Below, piece by piece: positions 16,627-25,337 of a stretch of DNA of 64,000 nt. Each line of letters opens with the position of its first letter. Position 1 is the stretch's first letter. This stretch comes from Blastococcus sp. URHD0036 (GTDB lineage Bacteria > Actinomycetota > Actinomycetes > Mycobacteriales > Geodermatophilaceae): contig NZ_JNIK01000001.1 in NCBI RefSeq assembly GCF_000701365.1, positions 62,001 to 126,000 of the forward strand, written 5' to 3'. A program made the translations under genes and the position numbers. The notes beneath the pieces were generated by a model. That model searched no databases. It saw only the letters and a list, made by a program, of their open reading frames with translations, and was not told where the DNA came from.

Positions 16627-17634
16627 TCAGTCGGACCGCGGGCCGACCACGACGGTCAGGGCGACGACGTCCGCCGCACCGAGCGGGTCGTCGGCGGGGC
16701 CGGCCAGGTCCCGGTCGAAGACCCGCGCGACGGAGTTGCCGGCGACGTCCTCCAGGGCCGGGTCGACGGCGACGCGGACGACGCCGGTCACCCACGGGCG
16801 GTCGGGCACGAACGCCCAGCCCCGGCCGTCGGCGTCGGCGCTTCCTGCCCCCGGTAGCTCGTCGACCCGCAGGCACCGGTCGGTCAGTGCACGGTCGAGC
16901 GGCCGGTCGAAGCGGATCCGCAGCGGCTCCCGGGTGCCGGCGCGCGGCGCGGACACCGACCACGTCTCCGGTCGCACCCGGCCGCGCAGGTCCGGTCCCA
17001 CCCGGAAGGTCGCGGCGGCCCCGGCGCTGAGCCCCCGGCCCTCGGCGTCCCGGAAGCCGGCGTCCACCACGAGGCGGACGTCCGCCCCCTCGGTCAGCGG
17101 GTAGCCGGCCTCGAGGTGTGGCGCCAGGCCACGCTTGATCCGGGCCGGGTCGAGCAGCACGGTCAGCCGCCGGCGCCCGGCGTCCCACAGCTCGGGCTCC
17201 ATGCCCAGGAACGCCCCGGGGACGACGGCTCCGTCGTCGGCCCGCTCCAGGCGGATCGCGCGGGCGGCCCACCCCTCGCTCATCGGGGAGGAGAACCGCA
17301 CGGCGAAGCGCAAGAGGTTGCGGGGGACGACGTCCAGGGCGGGCTCGATCGCGACCACGGAGGTCTGCCCGGTGCCGGGCCGCGGGATCCGGGGGAGGAC
17401 CGCCGCGGGTCCGTCGTCCCCCGTCACCACGGCGTACTCGGTGCCCGGGAGGAAGGGGAAGCGCGGCACGAACACGGCATCGCCGTCCACGGTCTCCCAG
17501 CGACCGGCCATGGGCTGGCGCCGGGGAGTCCGGTCCCCGCCGAGCGCGTCGGCGGGGTAGACGCGCAGACCCACGGCCGGGCCGCGGACCATGAGGACGA
17601 CGTCCCCCCGCCGTTCCCCCCAGCCGACCTCCAC
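16627..17634 (-). CDS. Protein with bacterial Ig-like (SbsA-type) repeats
   Basis: A 335-residue protein beginning at GTG 17634. Several segments repeat an Ig-like theme: VVPRNLLRFAVRFSSPMSEG, GLSAGAAATFRVG and REPLRIRFDRPLDRALT followed by WVTGVVRVAVDPALEDVAGN. The pattern of 'beginning of domain with F...P...' and 'D.aGN' is typical of SbsA/Big-type Ig domains that describe values at an edge. No signal peptide is visible. It begins six bases before the end of the beta-propeller gene and is co-transcribed with it. The function is unknown. Confidence 0.55.
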   Translation of the reverse strand: MEVGWGERRGDVVLMVRGPAVGLRVYPADALGGDRTPRRQPMAGRWETVDGDAVFVPRFPFLPGTEYAVVTGDDGPAAVLPRIPRPGTGQTSVVAIEPALDVVPRNLLRFAVRFSSPMSEGWAARAIRLERADDGAVVPGAFLGMEPELWDAGRRRLTVLLDPARIKRGLAPHLEAGYPLTEGADVRLVVDAGFRDAEGRGLSAGAAATFRVGPDLRGRVRPETWSVSAPRAGTREPLRIRFDRPLDRALTDRCLRVDELPGAGSADADGRGWAFVPDRPWVTGVVRVAVDPALEDVAGNSVARVFDRDLAGPADDPLGAADVVALTVVVGPRSD

Positions 17635-17639
17635 GCGCG

Positions 17640-18728
17640 CTAGAGGGAGGCGGTCTTCAGCGAGCGGAGGGACCGGACCCCCGCGTCGTCGGCCTGCACG
17701 ACGAGGACGTGCTGGTCGTCGAGGGCCGCCATCAGGGAGACGCCGAGGACGTCCTCCTCGGTGCGCGGCACCCCGAGGGGCTCCTTCGGCTCGGTGAGGG
17801 CCTCCTGGCGGTCGATGTCGGCGCAGGCGATCTTCATCAGCGGGTACGCGGTGTGCGAGACGAGCAGCTGCTCGGCGCCGTCCTGCTCGAAGGCGACCAT
17901 GCCGAGGGGCTGGTTGCCCCAGCCGAGCTCGGCGACGGTGCGGCCGGTGACGCGACCGCCGGCGGCGAGGTCGGCCATCGGGAAGTGGACCAGCGGGGTG
18001 CAGGTGTAACTGGCGAGGATGCCGCCGGAGTGGGGCACGAACCTGCGGATCGGCGCTGCCGTCTCCCACGCGCCGTGCGACACGTGGAAGATCTCCAGCC
18101 CGCTGGCGGCCTGCCGGCCGTCGAACGGGTAGGGGATCCGGCGCAGCGTCGAGGCGAACTCCTCGTCGGAGAGGCCCGCCACCAGCACCGCGCCGTCCAC
18201 GTAGGCCAGGTCGGTGATCGCCGACAGACGGGCCGGGACGCGCGTGGCGCGGATGACCCGGCCGTTGTACTCGCGCCCCTCGCCCTCGCCCAGCCAGACG
18301 TCCTTGAGCTCGTCGTCCACGGCGGGGGCGTCGGCCAGCTCGGCGGTCGCGTGGGCGACGGCGTCGAGCGGGACGTCGCTCAGGCTGCCGTCGGCGCGGT
18401 CGAGACGGACGAGCACCGGCTGGCCGGCGGTTCCGCTGCCGCGCATCACCGAGAGGTAGACGTTGCCGGTGCGGGGGTGGACGGCCAGGTCGCGCAGCGC
18501 CACGTCCGCCCGCTCGCAGCCGAGGTAGGCGGCGAGCGCGCCGTCGAGGTCGGTCAGGTCGAGCGGGTCGGTCGCCGCGGCCGTCGACGGGTCGGCGACG
18601 TCGAGGGCGACCACGCGGGCCCCCTGGTAGTCGGCGGCGAAGAGGACGTCGTCCGGTCCGAAGGCCAGCGCCCCGATCGAGGCCATGCCGGTGTCGCCGG
18701 TCTGCAGTCCGTGGTCGGCGATCGCCAT
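17640..18728 (-). CDS. Beta-propeller (WD40/YVTN-like) protein
   Basis: A 362-residue protein with repeated blade-like units: GALAFGPDDVLFAADYQGARV, RDLAVHPRTGNVYLSVMRGS, AITDLAYVDGAVLVAGLSDEE, QPLGMVAFEQDGAEQLLVSH. The start MAIADHGLQTGDTG lacks a signal peptide, so a cytosolic location is likely. It is followed directly by an Ig-like protein in the same operon. The combination suggests a two-component structural or binding module rather than an enzyme; I cannot name a family. Confidence 0.6.
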   Translation of the reverse strand: MAIADHGLQTGDTGMASIGALAFGPDDVLFAADYQGARVVALDVADPSTAAATDPLDLTDLDGALAAYLGCERADVALRDLAVHPRTGNVYLSVMRGSGTAGQPVLVRLDRADGSLSDVPLDAVAHATAELADAPAVDDELKDVWLGEGEGREYNGRVIRATRVPARLSAITDLAYVDGAVLVAGLSDEEFASTLRRIPYPFDGRQAASGLEIFHVSHGAWETAAPIRRFVPHSGGILASYTCTPLVHFPMADLAAGGRVTGRTVAELGWGNQPLGMVAFEQDGAEQLLVSHTAYPLMKIACADIDRQEALTEPKEPLGVPRTEEDVLGVSLMAALDDQHVLVVQADDAGVRSLRSLKTASL

Positions 18729-18882
18729 GTCGAGCTCCCTCGGTCGTCGCCCTCGATGGGCAGGCCGAGCCTAGGCGCAGGTGCCTCCCCGGGAGAGCCG
18801 CTCGGCGGGCTGTTACTCCGGTGGGTGTTCCGGGGTACAGCAGGCGCGTCCGTCCACCGGCCACCGAACGGAAGGCGCCATC

Positions 18883-19155
18883 GTGGAGATCATCGGAGTC
18901 ATCGTCGCGGGCATCATCATCGGCCTGCTCGGCAAGTTCGTCGCTCCCGGCAACCGGGACAACATCCCGCTGTGGCTGACCGTGGTCTGCGGGATCGCCG
19001 GCGTCCTGATCGGCTACTACCTCGCTGCCGCCCTGGGCGTCGACGAGACCAAGGGCATCGACTGGATCCGCTGGATCATCAGCATCATCGTCGCGGCCGT
19101 CCTCGTGGTCATCGCGGCGACGGTGACCGGGCGGCGCAGCGGCCACCGGGTCTGA
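18883..19155 (+). CDS. GlsB/YeaQ/YmgE family small membrane protein
   Basis: A 90-residue protein with three hydrophobic segments (IIGVIVAGIIIGLLGKFVAPG, LWLTVVCGIAGVLIGYYLAAAL, IIVAAVLVVIAATVTG). The GIIIGLLGKFVAPG motif is diagnostic of the transglycosylase-associated/YeaQ family, often stress-induced in actinobacteria. GTG 18883 follows GGAAGGCGCC. A strong hairpin terminator follows the gene. Confidence 0.85.
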   Translation: MEIIGVIVAGIIIGLLGKFVAPGNRDNIPLWLTVVCGIAGVLIGYYLAAALGVDETKGIDWIRWIISIIVAAVLVVIAATVTGRRSGHRV

Positions 19156-19163
19156 CCGCTCTG

Positions 19164-19199
19164 CGGCCCCAGCAGCCGGCGCCGAGGCTGCTGGGGCCG
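19164..19199. terminator. Hairpin terminator between convergent genes
   Basis: GGCCCCAGCAGCC at 19165-19177 pairs perfectly with GGCTGCTGGGGCC at 19186-19198 over an 8-base loop, and the flanking C/G extend it to 14 bp. It lies between the GlsB-like gene and the convergent uppP gene and can serve both. Confidence 0.8.
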
Positions 19200-19225
19200 T
19201 TCCCGGTCCGTGGGAGGAGCGGTGG

Positions 19226-20062
19226 TCAGGTGGTCGCGACGGCGCCCGTGGCCAGGGCGATGACCAGGGACACCCCCAGCGCGATCCGGTAGGGAACGAA
19301 CACGGTGATGGGGTGGCCCGCGACCAGGCGCAGCAACCAGGCGATGGACGCGTAACCCACGAGCAGGCTCACCAGCGTGGCCAGCAGCGTCGGCCCCCAG
19401 CCGACACTGTCGGCGACCGCCCCGCCCTCGGAGACGGCCTCGAGGCCTCCGGCGGCGAGCAGGGCAGGGATCGACAGCAGGAACGAGATGCGGGTCGCGG
19501 CGACCCGGTCCAGTCCGCGGAACAGTCCGGCGCTGATGGTCGCCCCGGAGCGGGAGACGCCGGGGACGAGGGCGACGCACTGGACAGCGCCCATCACGAC
19601 GGCGTCCCGGAGCCCGACCGAGGACTCCGGGCGGTCCTGCCGGCCGACCCGCTCGGCCAGCACCATGACCGCGCTCCAGGCGATGAGGGCGACGGCGACG
19701 ACCCAGAGACTGCGCAGCGGCCCGGAGACGAGATGCCGGGTGAGCAGCCCGACCACCCCGATCGGCACGGAGCCGACGACCACCACGCAGGCCTCCCGCC
19801 AGGCCGGTCCGCGGCGGGCCGACGGGCTCCGCAGGCCGCGCACGAAGCCGGTGATCAGCCGCCCGATGTCGCGGCGGAAGTAGCCGATGACCGCGAGGAT
19901 CGCGCCCACCTGCACGATCGCGGTGAACGCAGTGACCCCGTCGTCGTCCGTCGAGAGGCCCATCAACCGCTCGACGACGGTGAGGTGGCCCGTGCTGGAC
20001 ACGGGCAGGAACTCGGTCAGCCCCTCCACGATGCCGAGGACGACTGCCTGCAGCCAGGTCAC
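19226..20062 (-). CDS. uppP: Undecaprenyl-diphosphatase (BacA type)
   Basis: A 278-residue polytopic membrane enzyme that dephosphorylates undecaprenyl pyrophosphate to recycle the lipid carrier for cell-wall synthesis. Both signature motifs are present: EGLTEFLPVSSTGH near residue 13 and PGVSRSGAT in the middle. GTG 20062 overlaps the stop of the COG4705-like gene (GTGA), so they form one operon. The upstream gene carries a CTGTAC-type direct repeat in its promoter region that also occurs by the neighbouring two-component system. Confidence 0.92.
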   Translation of the reverse strand: MTWLQAVVLGIVEGLTEFLPVSSTGHLTVVERLMGLSTDDDGVTAFTAIVQVGAILAVIGYFRRDIGRLITGFVRGLRSPSARRGPAWREACVVVVGSVPIGVVGLLTRHLVSGPLRSLWVVAVALIAWSAVMVLAERVGRQDRPESSVGLRDAVVMGAVQCVALVPGVSRSGATISAGLFRGLDRVAATRISFLLSIPALLAAGGLEAVSEGGAVADSVGWGPTLLATLVSLLVGYASIAWLLRLVAGHPITVFVPYRIALGVSLVIALATGAVATT

Positions 20063-20853
20063 GCAGCGACCTCGCCCCGGGCCTCGGTCCGGTCGCGCCC
20101 CGACACGGTGAGGTAGGCGACGATCGCCACGATGGCGACCAGGAAGACGAAGCTGGTCCAGGTGGTGCCGAGTCCCAGCCCGCCGTCCTCGCGGGGCTGG
20201 GAGAGGCCGTCGCCGAGGGACGCGCCCAGGGGTCGGGTGAGGACGTAGGCGATCCAGAACGTGAGCACCGCGTTGGCGCGGAAGACCAGGTGGCTGACCG
20301 CGACGGCGGCGATGAGCAGGGCGACGATCAGCGCGGTGGCCCAGTAGCCGACGCCGAACTGCTCGTCGACGAGGTCGCCGACGGCCGTGCCGAGGGCGAA
20401 GGTCATGAGGACGGCGAGCCAGTAGAAGGCCTCGCGGCGGAACGTGACGATGCTGTGGATCGACAACGTGTGCTCGAACCGGAACCAGACGGCGAACGTG
20501 ACCGCGAGCGCGACGGAGAAGACGACCGTGCTGACCCCGAGCGGCACGCCGAGGGCGTCGGTGAGGTTGTCGGTGAGCAAGGTGCCGACGACGCTGATCA
20601 GCACGACGGTGAGCCAGTACACGGCCGGGATGTAGCGGCGGGTGCGGAACTGCCAGACGAGCACCGCCAGGAAGACGGCGGTCATCACGACGGTGGTGCC
20701 GCCGAGGCCGAGGCCCACGTTGTCGGCGAGGAAGTCCGCGGCCGTCTCGCCGACGGTCGTGGCCAGGACCTTGATGATCCAGAAGAAGACCGTGACCTCG
20801 GGGACCTTGTTCAGCAACGCCCGACCGGTCGGTACCTGGGGAGCTCTCGTCAT
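20059..20853 (-). CDS. COG4705-like polytopic membrane protein
   Basis: A 264-residue protein with about eight transmembrane helices. The opening LLNKVPEVTVFFWIIKVLAT and the internal repeat KVLATTVGETAADFLADNVG / LISVVGTLLTDNLTDALGV / FALGTAVGDLVDEQFGVGYW are typical of the COG4705 membrane-anchored family. Each repeat has a TxxG(E/D)xxxD core, suggestive of a ligand or ion site. ATG 20853 is taken. It is co-transcribed with uppP. Its role is unknown; the context suggests envelope lipid metabolism. Confidence 0.7.
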   Translation of the reverse strand: MTRAPQVPTGRALLNKVPEVTVFFWIIKVLATTVGETAADFLADNVGLGLGGTTVVMTAVFLAVLVWQFRTRRYIPAVYWLTVVLISVVGTLLTDNLTDALGVPLGVSTVVFSVALAVTFAVWFRFEHTLSIHSIVTFRREAFYWLAVLMTFALGTAVGDLVDEQFGVGYWATALIVALLIAAVAVSHLVFRANAVLTFWIAYVLTRPLGASLGDGLSQPREDGGLGLGTTWTSFVFLVAIVAIVAYLTVSGRDRTEARGEVAA

Positions 20854-21240
20854 GCCCGCCAGCATCGGCACCCGGTCCTGTACAGCGCCTGAACGTCGGC
20901 GAAGGCCGGTGGCACCGGCGCATCCGCCACTCGCCGTCAGGCCTGAGCGGCTTCGGGGCCTGGCAGCTTCGTGGGAGCGCCCAGCAGCCAGGTGAGGTCC
21001 CCGAGGGGAGGGACTGGGCGCGGAGGGGAGGGGCCACCGGCGTCCTCCTCGAGCTCCTCGCCGCCCAGCTGGATGCGCATCCCCGCTGGCTGGTGCCGGA
21101 TCACCGGCCTCACAGCGCACGCACAGGCCGTTTCAACGTCGTCCCAGCCTCCGGAGCCGAGGCTCGGGCGCGAACCCACTCCAGGGCGCGGGCCTCCCGC
21201 GAGGTCGCCGAGCGGGAGCACGACGGCAGGGAGATGCAGC
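20854..21240. other. Intergenic control region between divergent envelope genes
   Basis: No gene is seen here. The region separates the divergent COG4705-like gene and the phosphodiester glycosidase gene. It holds the CTGTAC repeat listed separately at 20878-20894. A leader ORF that opens before 21241 in the glycosidase frame is not convincing because it has no start with a ribosome-binding site. Confidence 0.5.
20878..20894. promoter_or_regulatory. CTGTAC-N4-CCTGAAC direct repeat, candidate response-regulator site
   Basis: CTGTAC, four bases, then CCTGAAC forms two similar half-sites about ten bases apart, the geometry used by OmpR-family regulators. It lies 25 bases upstream of the COG4705-like gene. 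The same arrangement occurs twice upstream of the PAP2 gene and response-regulator gene (23128-23184). Confidence 0.55.
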
Positions 21241-22401
21241 ATGACCATGCTGGACCAGAGACCGGCCGACGTGCCCGCGGGATCGGACGGACCGGCGACG
21301 GGGCGGCGCGCCCGCCGGTGGCGGCGTCTCCTCGGCCTCGCGCTGGCGGCGCTCCTGCTCCTGCCGGCGATCTCGTTCGAGCGGGCCATGACGGCTCCGG
21401 GGGGTGGCAGCTGGGAGGAGCGCACCGTGGAGTGGGTGAGAGACCACGGCGGAGCGCCCGTCGTCAACTGGATGGAGAACTGGTACTACTCGCGCCACGA
21501 GCCGTCCGGGGTGGCCCCTGAAGACGCAGCACTGCCCGACACGGCGCTCGCACCCACGCAGCCGGCCGGTGTGGCCGGGCCTCCTGCGGTCGCGCCGCTG
21601 GCCGGCGCGGAGCCCGTGGCGGGAGAAGGGGACTGGTCGCCGGGCCGGACCGACTCGGGGGGCCGGCCCGCCATCTACACGACGTTCCTCCGGCCGGACG
21701 GATCTCATCCGAGCGTCGTCGTCGGCGCGGCCTGGATGCGATCCGGCGACACCGCGGCACACCTGGTCGCCGGCTCGATGCAACCCGGCGGGCCCGGCTG
21801 GCCGGGCAGCGCCCAGGTGCCCTCCTCCGACGTCCCGGCGCTCGTCGCCACCTTCAACTCCGGCTGGAAGTTCCAGGACATCACCGGCGGGTTCTACCTC
21901 GACGGACGGACGGGGGAACCGCTCGTGGACGGGCAGGCCTCGGTGGTCATCGACGACCACGGCCGCGTGACGGTGGGCGACTGGGGGCGGGACGTCACCA
22001 TGACCGGCCACGTCGCCGCTGTGCGGCAGAACCTCGCCCTGGTCGTCGACGGCGGTCAGCCGGTGGACGGGCTCTCGACCAACGCGCACGGCCTGTGGGG
22101 CAGCTCGAGGAACCAGCTCCAGTACACCTGGCGCTCGGGGCTGGGCGTCGACGCCCACGGCAACCTGGTGTACGTCGCGGGTGATGGGCTCACCCTGCAG
22201 ACCCTCGCAGCGGCCATGGTGGACGCCGGCATCCAGCGGGGCATGGAGCTGGACATCCACCCGGGCAAGGAGTCGTTCGCCTCGTGGGCTCCGAACGGTT
22301 CCTCGGCGACGCCCACCGCGCTCCTCCCGCACATGGGCCGCCCGGCCGACCGCTACCTGACCGTCGACCAGCGCGACTTCTTCTACGTCACGCTGCGCTG
22401 A
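21241..22401 (+). CDS. Membrane-anchored phosphodiester glycosidase (NAGPA/DUF2233) family protein
   Basis: A 386-residue protein. A basic stretch (RRARRWRR) and one hydrophobic helix (LLGLALAALLLLPAISF) near residues 30-45 anchor it, with the rest outside the membrane. The C-terminal half contains ATFNSGWKFQDITGGFYLDG, VRQNLALVVDGGQPVDG and RGMELDIHPGKESFASW, matching the phosphodiester glycosidase fold (N-acetylglucosamine-1-phosphodiester alpha-N-acetylglucosaminidase-like). Such enzymes trim sugar-phosphodiester bonds in envelope polymers. ATG 21241 follows AGGGAGATGCAGC. It is convergent with the PAP2 gene. Confidence 0.75.
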   Translation: MTMLDQRPADVPAGSDGPATGRRARRWRRLLGLALAALLLLPAISFERAMTAPGGGSWEERTVEWVRDHGGAPVVNWMENWYYSRHEPSGVAPEDAALPDTALAPTQPAGVAGPPAVAPLAGAEPVAGEGDWSPGRTDSGGRPAIYTTFLRPDGSHPSVVVGAAWMRSGDTAAHLVAGSMQPGGPGWPGSAQVPSSDVPALVATFNSGWKFQDITGGFYLDGRTGEPLVDGQASVVIDDHGRVTVGDWGRDVTMTGHVAAVRQNLALVVDGGQPVDGLSTNAHGLWGSSRNQLQYTWRSGLGVDAHGNLVYVAGDGLTLQTLAAAMVDAGIQRGMELDIHPGKESFASWAPNGSSATPTALLPHMGRPADRYLTVDQRDFFYVTLR

Positions 22402-23103
22402 GGACAGCGGGCGTCCACTGCACGCGGACCTCCCGGCTGCCCGGATGGGGACGCCGGCCGAGCCACCTCCGGCCCTCCGTGCTCGCGGCCGGGAGCCGAG
22501 CACGTCGCTCGGCCAGTGCACGCCCAGGTAGACACGCGTGAAGCCCACGGCGACCGCCCAACCGACGGCCAGCGCCGCGACGCCGCCGCCCGAGCCCCGT
22601 CGTCGAGCCGCCACGACGACCAGGGCGGCCACCACCGCCGCCGACGACGTGTGACCCGAGGGGAACGAGAAACCGCTCGCCGTCGTCGCCCAGTCGGCAG
22701 CCGGGGGACGGGCGCGACCGATCCAGGACGACAGGCCCAACCGGAGCAGCTGGACGCCGCCGTAGGCCGCGATCGCCAGCAGGACCCGTCGCGGCCATCC
22801 GAGGCGCCCTCCGGCGTACACCCCCGCAAGGGCGGCGAGGGGGACGGCGACGAATCCCGCGGCGGTCGCGGTGACCACCCGCGCGATGCCGGTGACCGGG
22901 GTCGTCCGGTGGTCGAGCAGCCAGCCGTGCACTGCGAGGTCGGCGGGGAACGGCCGTCCTCCGCGGGCGGTCACGAGCAGGCCGAGCGCTGCGAACAGCG
23001 CGGCGGCCGTCAGCCCGCCGAGGAAGCCCACGCGGCCGACGACGGGCTGCGTCCGGGCTCCCTCCCGGCCCGGGCCGGTGGCCCACCTGAGTCGGGTCGT
23101 CAT
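22388..23103 (-). pseudogene. PAP2 phosphatase with an aberrant C-terminus
   Basis: The gene starts at ATG 23103 and encodes a membrane PAP2-type lipid phosphatase. The three catalytic motifs are present: IGRARPP, FSFPSGHTSSAAVV and GVHWPSDVLG. In this frame the sequence after DVLG (about 22495) loses the expected last helix and stays open without a stop far into the convergent glycosidase gene. The only nearby stop is at 22388 in another frame, reached if a one-base shift occurs near 22495; that tail is also not hydrophobic. I therefore read it as a C-terminally damaged or frameshifted gene, or a sequence error. The end is approximate. Confidence 0.6.
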
Positions 23104-23127
23104 GCCCGCCACGATGGGCCGCTCCTG

Positions 23128-23184
23128 CTGTACGCCGCCTGTACGGCGACCCGACCGGGACGTCGTCCTGTACGGCGCCTGCAC
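23128..23184. promoter_or_regulatory. Two CTGTAC-N4-CCTGNAC repeats between PAP2 and response-regulator genes
   Basis: CTGTAC-GCCG-CCTGTAC spans 23128-23144 and CTGTAC-GGCG-CCTGCAC spans 23168-23184, 40 bases apart. Both lie between the divergent PAP2 gene (start 23103) and the response-regulator gene (start 23227). A third copy sits at 20878. They are likely binding sites of the OmpR-type regulator encoded at 23227. Confidence 0.6.
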
Positions 23185-23226
23185 GCTGGTGGCGGTGCGC
23201 GATGCCGACGGGGGACGATCCCGCAC

Positions 23227-23898
23227 GTGGAGGGAGCGAGCGTCCTGGTCGTGGAGGACGACGCCGCGCTGCGGGAGGTCGTCGCCCGGGGACTGCGCGA
23301 GGCCGACCTGCGGGTGGTCACCGCCGCGGACGGCGCGAGCGCGCTCCGGGCGGTCGCCACAGGGGGGTTCGCCGCGGTGGTGCTCGACATCGGGCTGCCC
23401 GACTCCGACGGCCGGGACGTGTGCGCCGCGATGCGGGCCCGCGGGATCGCCGTCCCGGTGCTCTTCCTGACCGCCCGCGACCAGCTGCCGGACGTGCTGT
23501 CGTCCTTCGCCGCGGGCGGCGACGACCACCTGGCCAAGCCCTTCCACGTCAGCGAGCTCCTGGCGCGGCTGCGGGCGATGATCCGCCGCGGGGTGCCGCG
23601 GCCACCGGCCGCCGACGACGGCCTGCGGCTCGACCCGGCCGGCCACGACCTGCACGGACCGGCGGGCCGGCAGGCCCTCACGCCCACCGAGTACCGCCTC
23701 CTGGCTGCACTGCTCGCGGCACCGGGTCAGGTGGTGCGCCGGCGGGCGCTGGTGCTGGCCGGCTGGCCGCACGGGGAGGCGGTCGCGGAGAACACGCTGG
23801 ACCAGTACGTCGCCCGGCTGCGCCGCAAGCTGGCCGCGGCGGGCGCCGAGGGTCCCGGCATCGCCACCGTCCACGGCGTCGGCTACCGGTTCTCGTGA
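23227..23898 (+). CDS. OmpR/PhoB-family response regulator
   Basis: A 223-residue two-domain regulator. The receiver domain has EDD at residues 10-12, the phospho-acceptor Asp54 in VVLDIGLPDSDG, T in LFLTARD and K in HLAKPFH. The C-terminal winged helix reads LTPTEYRLLAALLAAPGQVV, ENTLDQYVARLRRKL and IATVHGVGYRFS. GTG 23227 is followed directly by the receiver fold. A sensor kinase gene begins 13 bases downstream. The repeats just upstream suggest autoregulation. Confidence 0.9.
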   Translation: MEGASVLVVEDDAALREVVARGLREADLRVVTAADGASALRAVATGGFAAVVLDIGLPDSDGRDVCAAMRARGIAVPVLFLTARDQLPDVLSSFAAGGDDHLAKPFHVSELLARLRAMIRRGVPRPPAADDGLRLDPAGHDLHGPAGRQALTPTEYRLLAALLAAPGQVVRRRALVLAGWPHGEAVAENTLDQYVARLRRKLAAAGAEGPGIATVHGVGYRFS

Positions 23899-23911
23899 GC
23901 CGGCCGCCCGC

Positions 23912-25249
23912 GTGAGCGCGACGCGGAGCCTGCGCAGCCGGCTGTCCTGGTCGGCGACGGCGGTCGTCGCGCTGTGGGTGGTCGTGCTGACGGTCGGGGC
24001 GAACGTCCTCCTCGGCGGCGTGCTGGCGCGGGAGGCCGACGGCGTCCTCCGGGCCCGGGCGGAGGCGGCCGCCGCGACGGTGACCGAGGACGGGGGAGAG
24101 GTACGGGTCGTCGACGTCCGGGACGACGCGGCGCTCGACGTCGGCACCTGGATCTTCGCCGCCGACGGATCGGCCGTGGAGACGCCACCGGGGAGCACCG
24201 CGGACCTGGACGCGCGGGCGGCGGAACTGGCCGGCGCGGACGGGGAGGCGACTGCGGAGACGGGCCTGCCGGACCGGCTGCGCCTGTTCGCGCTGCCGGT
24301 GCGGGACGGCGAGCAGCGGATCGCCACCGTCGTCACGAGCACCTCGCTGCAGCCCTACCGGAAGGTGCAGCGGCTGGCGTGGGTGGCCAGCGCCGCCCTG
24401 GGCGTGCTGCTCCTGGTCGTCGTCCACCTGGTGCTGCGGGCCAACGTCCGGCGGGCGCTGCGGCCGGTCGGCGCCATGACGGCGCAGGCCGGCCGGTGGA
24501 GCGCCGAGGACGTCGAGCGCCGCTTCGGGACGACGCCCCGCCCGGCCGAGCTCGACGAGCTGGCCCGCACCCTGGACGAGCTGCTGGACCGCCTCGGCGC
24601 GGTGCTGCGCCACGAGCGGCAGCTGTCCGACGAGCTCAGCCACGAGCTCCGCACACCGCTGGCCCGCCTGCAGGCCGAGGTGGACCTGCTGCGGGAGCGG
24701 CCGCGCAGCACCGCCGAGCAGGCCGCGGCGCTCGCCGCGATCGACGACGCGGCGGGCTCGATGCGGCGGATCGTCGAGACGCTGATGGTCGCGGCGCGCA
24801 CCGGCTCCGGCGCGCTCCCCGGCCGGTGCCACCCCGCCGAGGTCCTCCCGGAGCTGGTCCGGGCCGCGGTCGGGAGCTCCGGGATCGAGGCCGTCGCGGA
24901 CGTCCCCGCGGACCTGGTGGTGGGCGTCGACGCGCCGGTGCTCGAGCGGCTGGTGGCGCCGGTCCTCGCCAACGCCGCCCGGTACGCCCGCACCCGGGTG
25001 ACGGTGACCGGGGAGAGCCGCCCGGGTCGGGTCCGGCTGGTGATCGCCGACGACGGACCCGGCGTCGGGCCGGCGGACGCCGACCGGGTCTTCGACGCCG
25101 GCTGGCGGGCCGACCCCGGGGACGGGCACGACGGTGCCGGGCTCGGCCTCGCCCTGGCCCGCCGACTCGCCCGGGCGGCCGGAGGCGACATCGACGTCGG
25201 CCGAGCGGGTGCCGGCGGGTGCTTCGTCCTCGACCTGCCGGCGGGATAG
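23912..25249 (+). CDS. Sensor histidine kinase
   Basis: A 445-residue membrane kinase. One transmembrane helix lies near residues 13-35 and a second near 155-176, flanking an extracellular sensor region of about 120 residues without a known domain. HAMP-like sequence follows. The phospho-acceptor His244 lies in DELSHELRTPLARLQAEVDL. N, G1 and G2 boxes are seen as PVLANAARYA, IADDGPGVG and GAGLGLALARRLARAAGG. It is the partner of the upstream response regulator and precedes a DedA gene; an envelope signal is likely. Confidence 0.9.
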   Translation: MSATRSLRSRLSWSATAVVALWVVVLTVGANVLLGGVLAREADGVLRARAEAAAATVTEDGGEVRVVDVRDDAALDVGTWIFAADGSAVETPPGSTADLDARAAELAGADGEATAETGLPDRLRLFALPVRDGEQRIATVVTSTSLQPYRKVQRLAWVASAALGVLLLVVVHLVLRANVRRALRPVGAMTAQAGRWSAEDVERRFGTTPRPAELDELARTLDELLDRLGAVLRHERQLSDELSHELRTPLARLQAEVDLLRERPRSTAEQAAALAAIDDAAGSMRRIVETLMVAARTGSGALPGRCHPAEVLPELVRAAVGSSGIEAVADVPADLVVGVDAPVLERLVAPVLANAARYARTRVTVTGESRPGRVRLVIADDGPGVGPADADRVFDAGWRADPGDGHDGAGLGLALARRLARAAGGDIDVGRAGAGGCFVLDLPAG

Positions 25250-25337
25250 CGGCGCGGGTGGTGCACCTGGGGCCCGGGTGGTGTCCCGACCGGTCACGTG
25301 CAGGCGAAATTCAGGTCCGTCCCGGACGATCGGCCGG

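Noticed and set aside
20971-21240. A 90-residue N-terminal extension of the phosphodiester glycosidase
   Set aside because: The extension is Pro/Gly/Ser-rich, unlike a signal or domain. ATG 21241 has a good upstream purine tract and leads directly to the membrane anchor.
21133-24342. A 1069-codon minus-strand open frame covering the glycosidase, PAP2 and response-regulator genes
   Set aside because: Only the PAP2 part (22.5-23.1 kb) encodes recognisable protein. The rest is antisense of genes with clear catalytic motifs.
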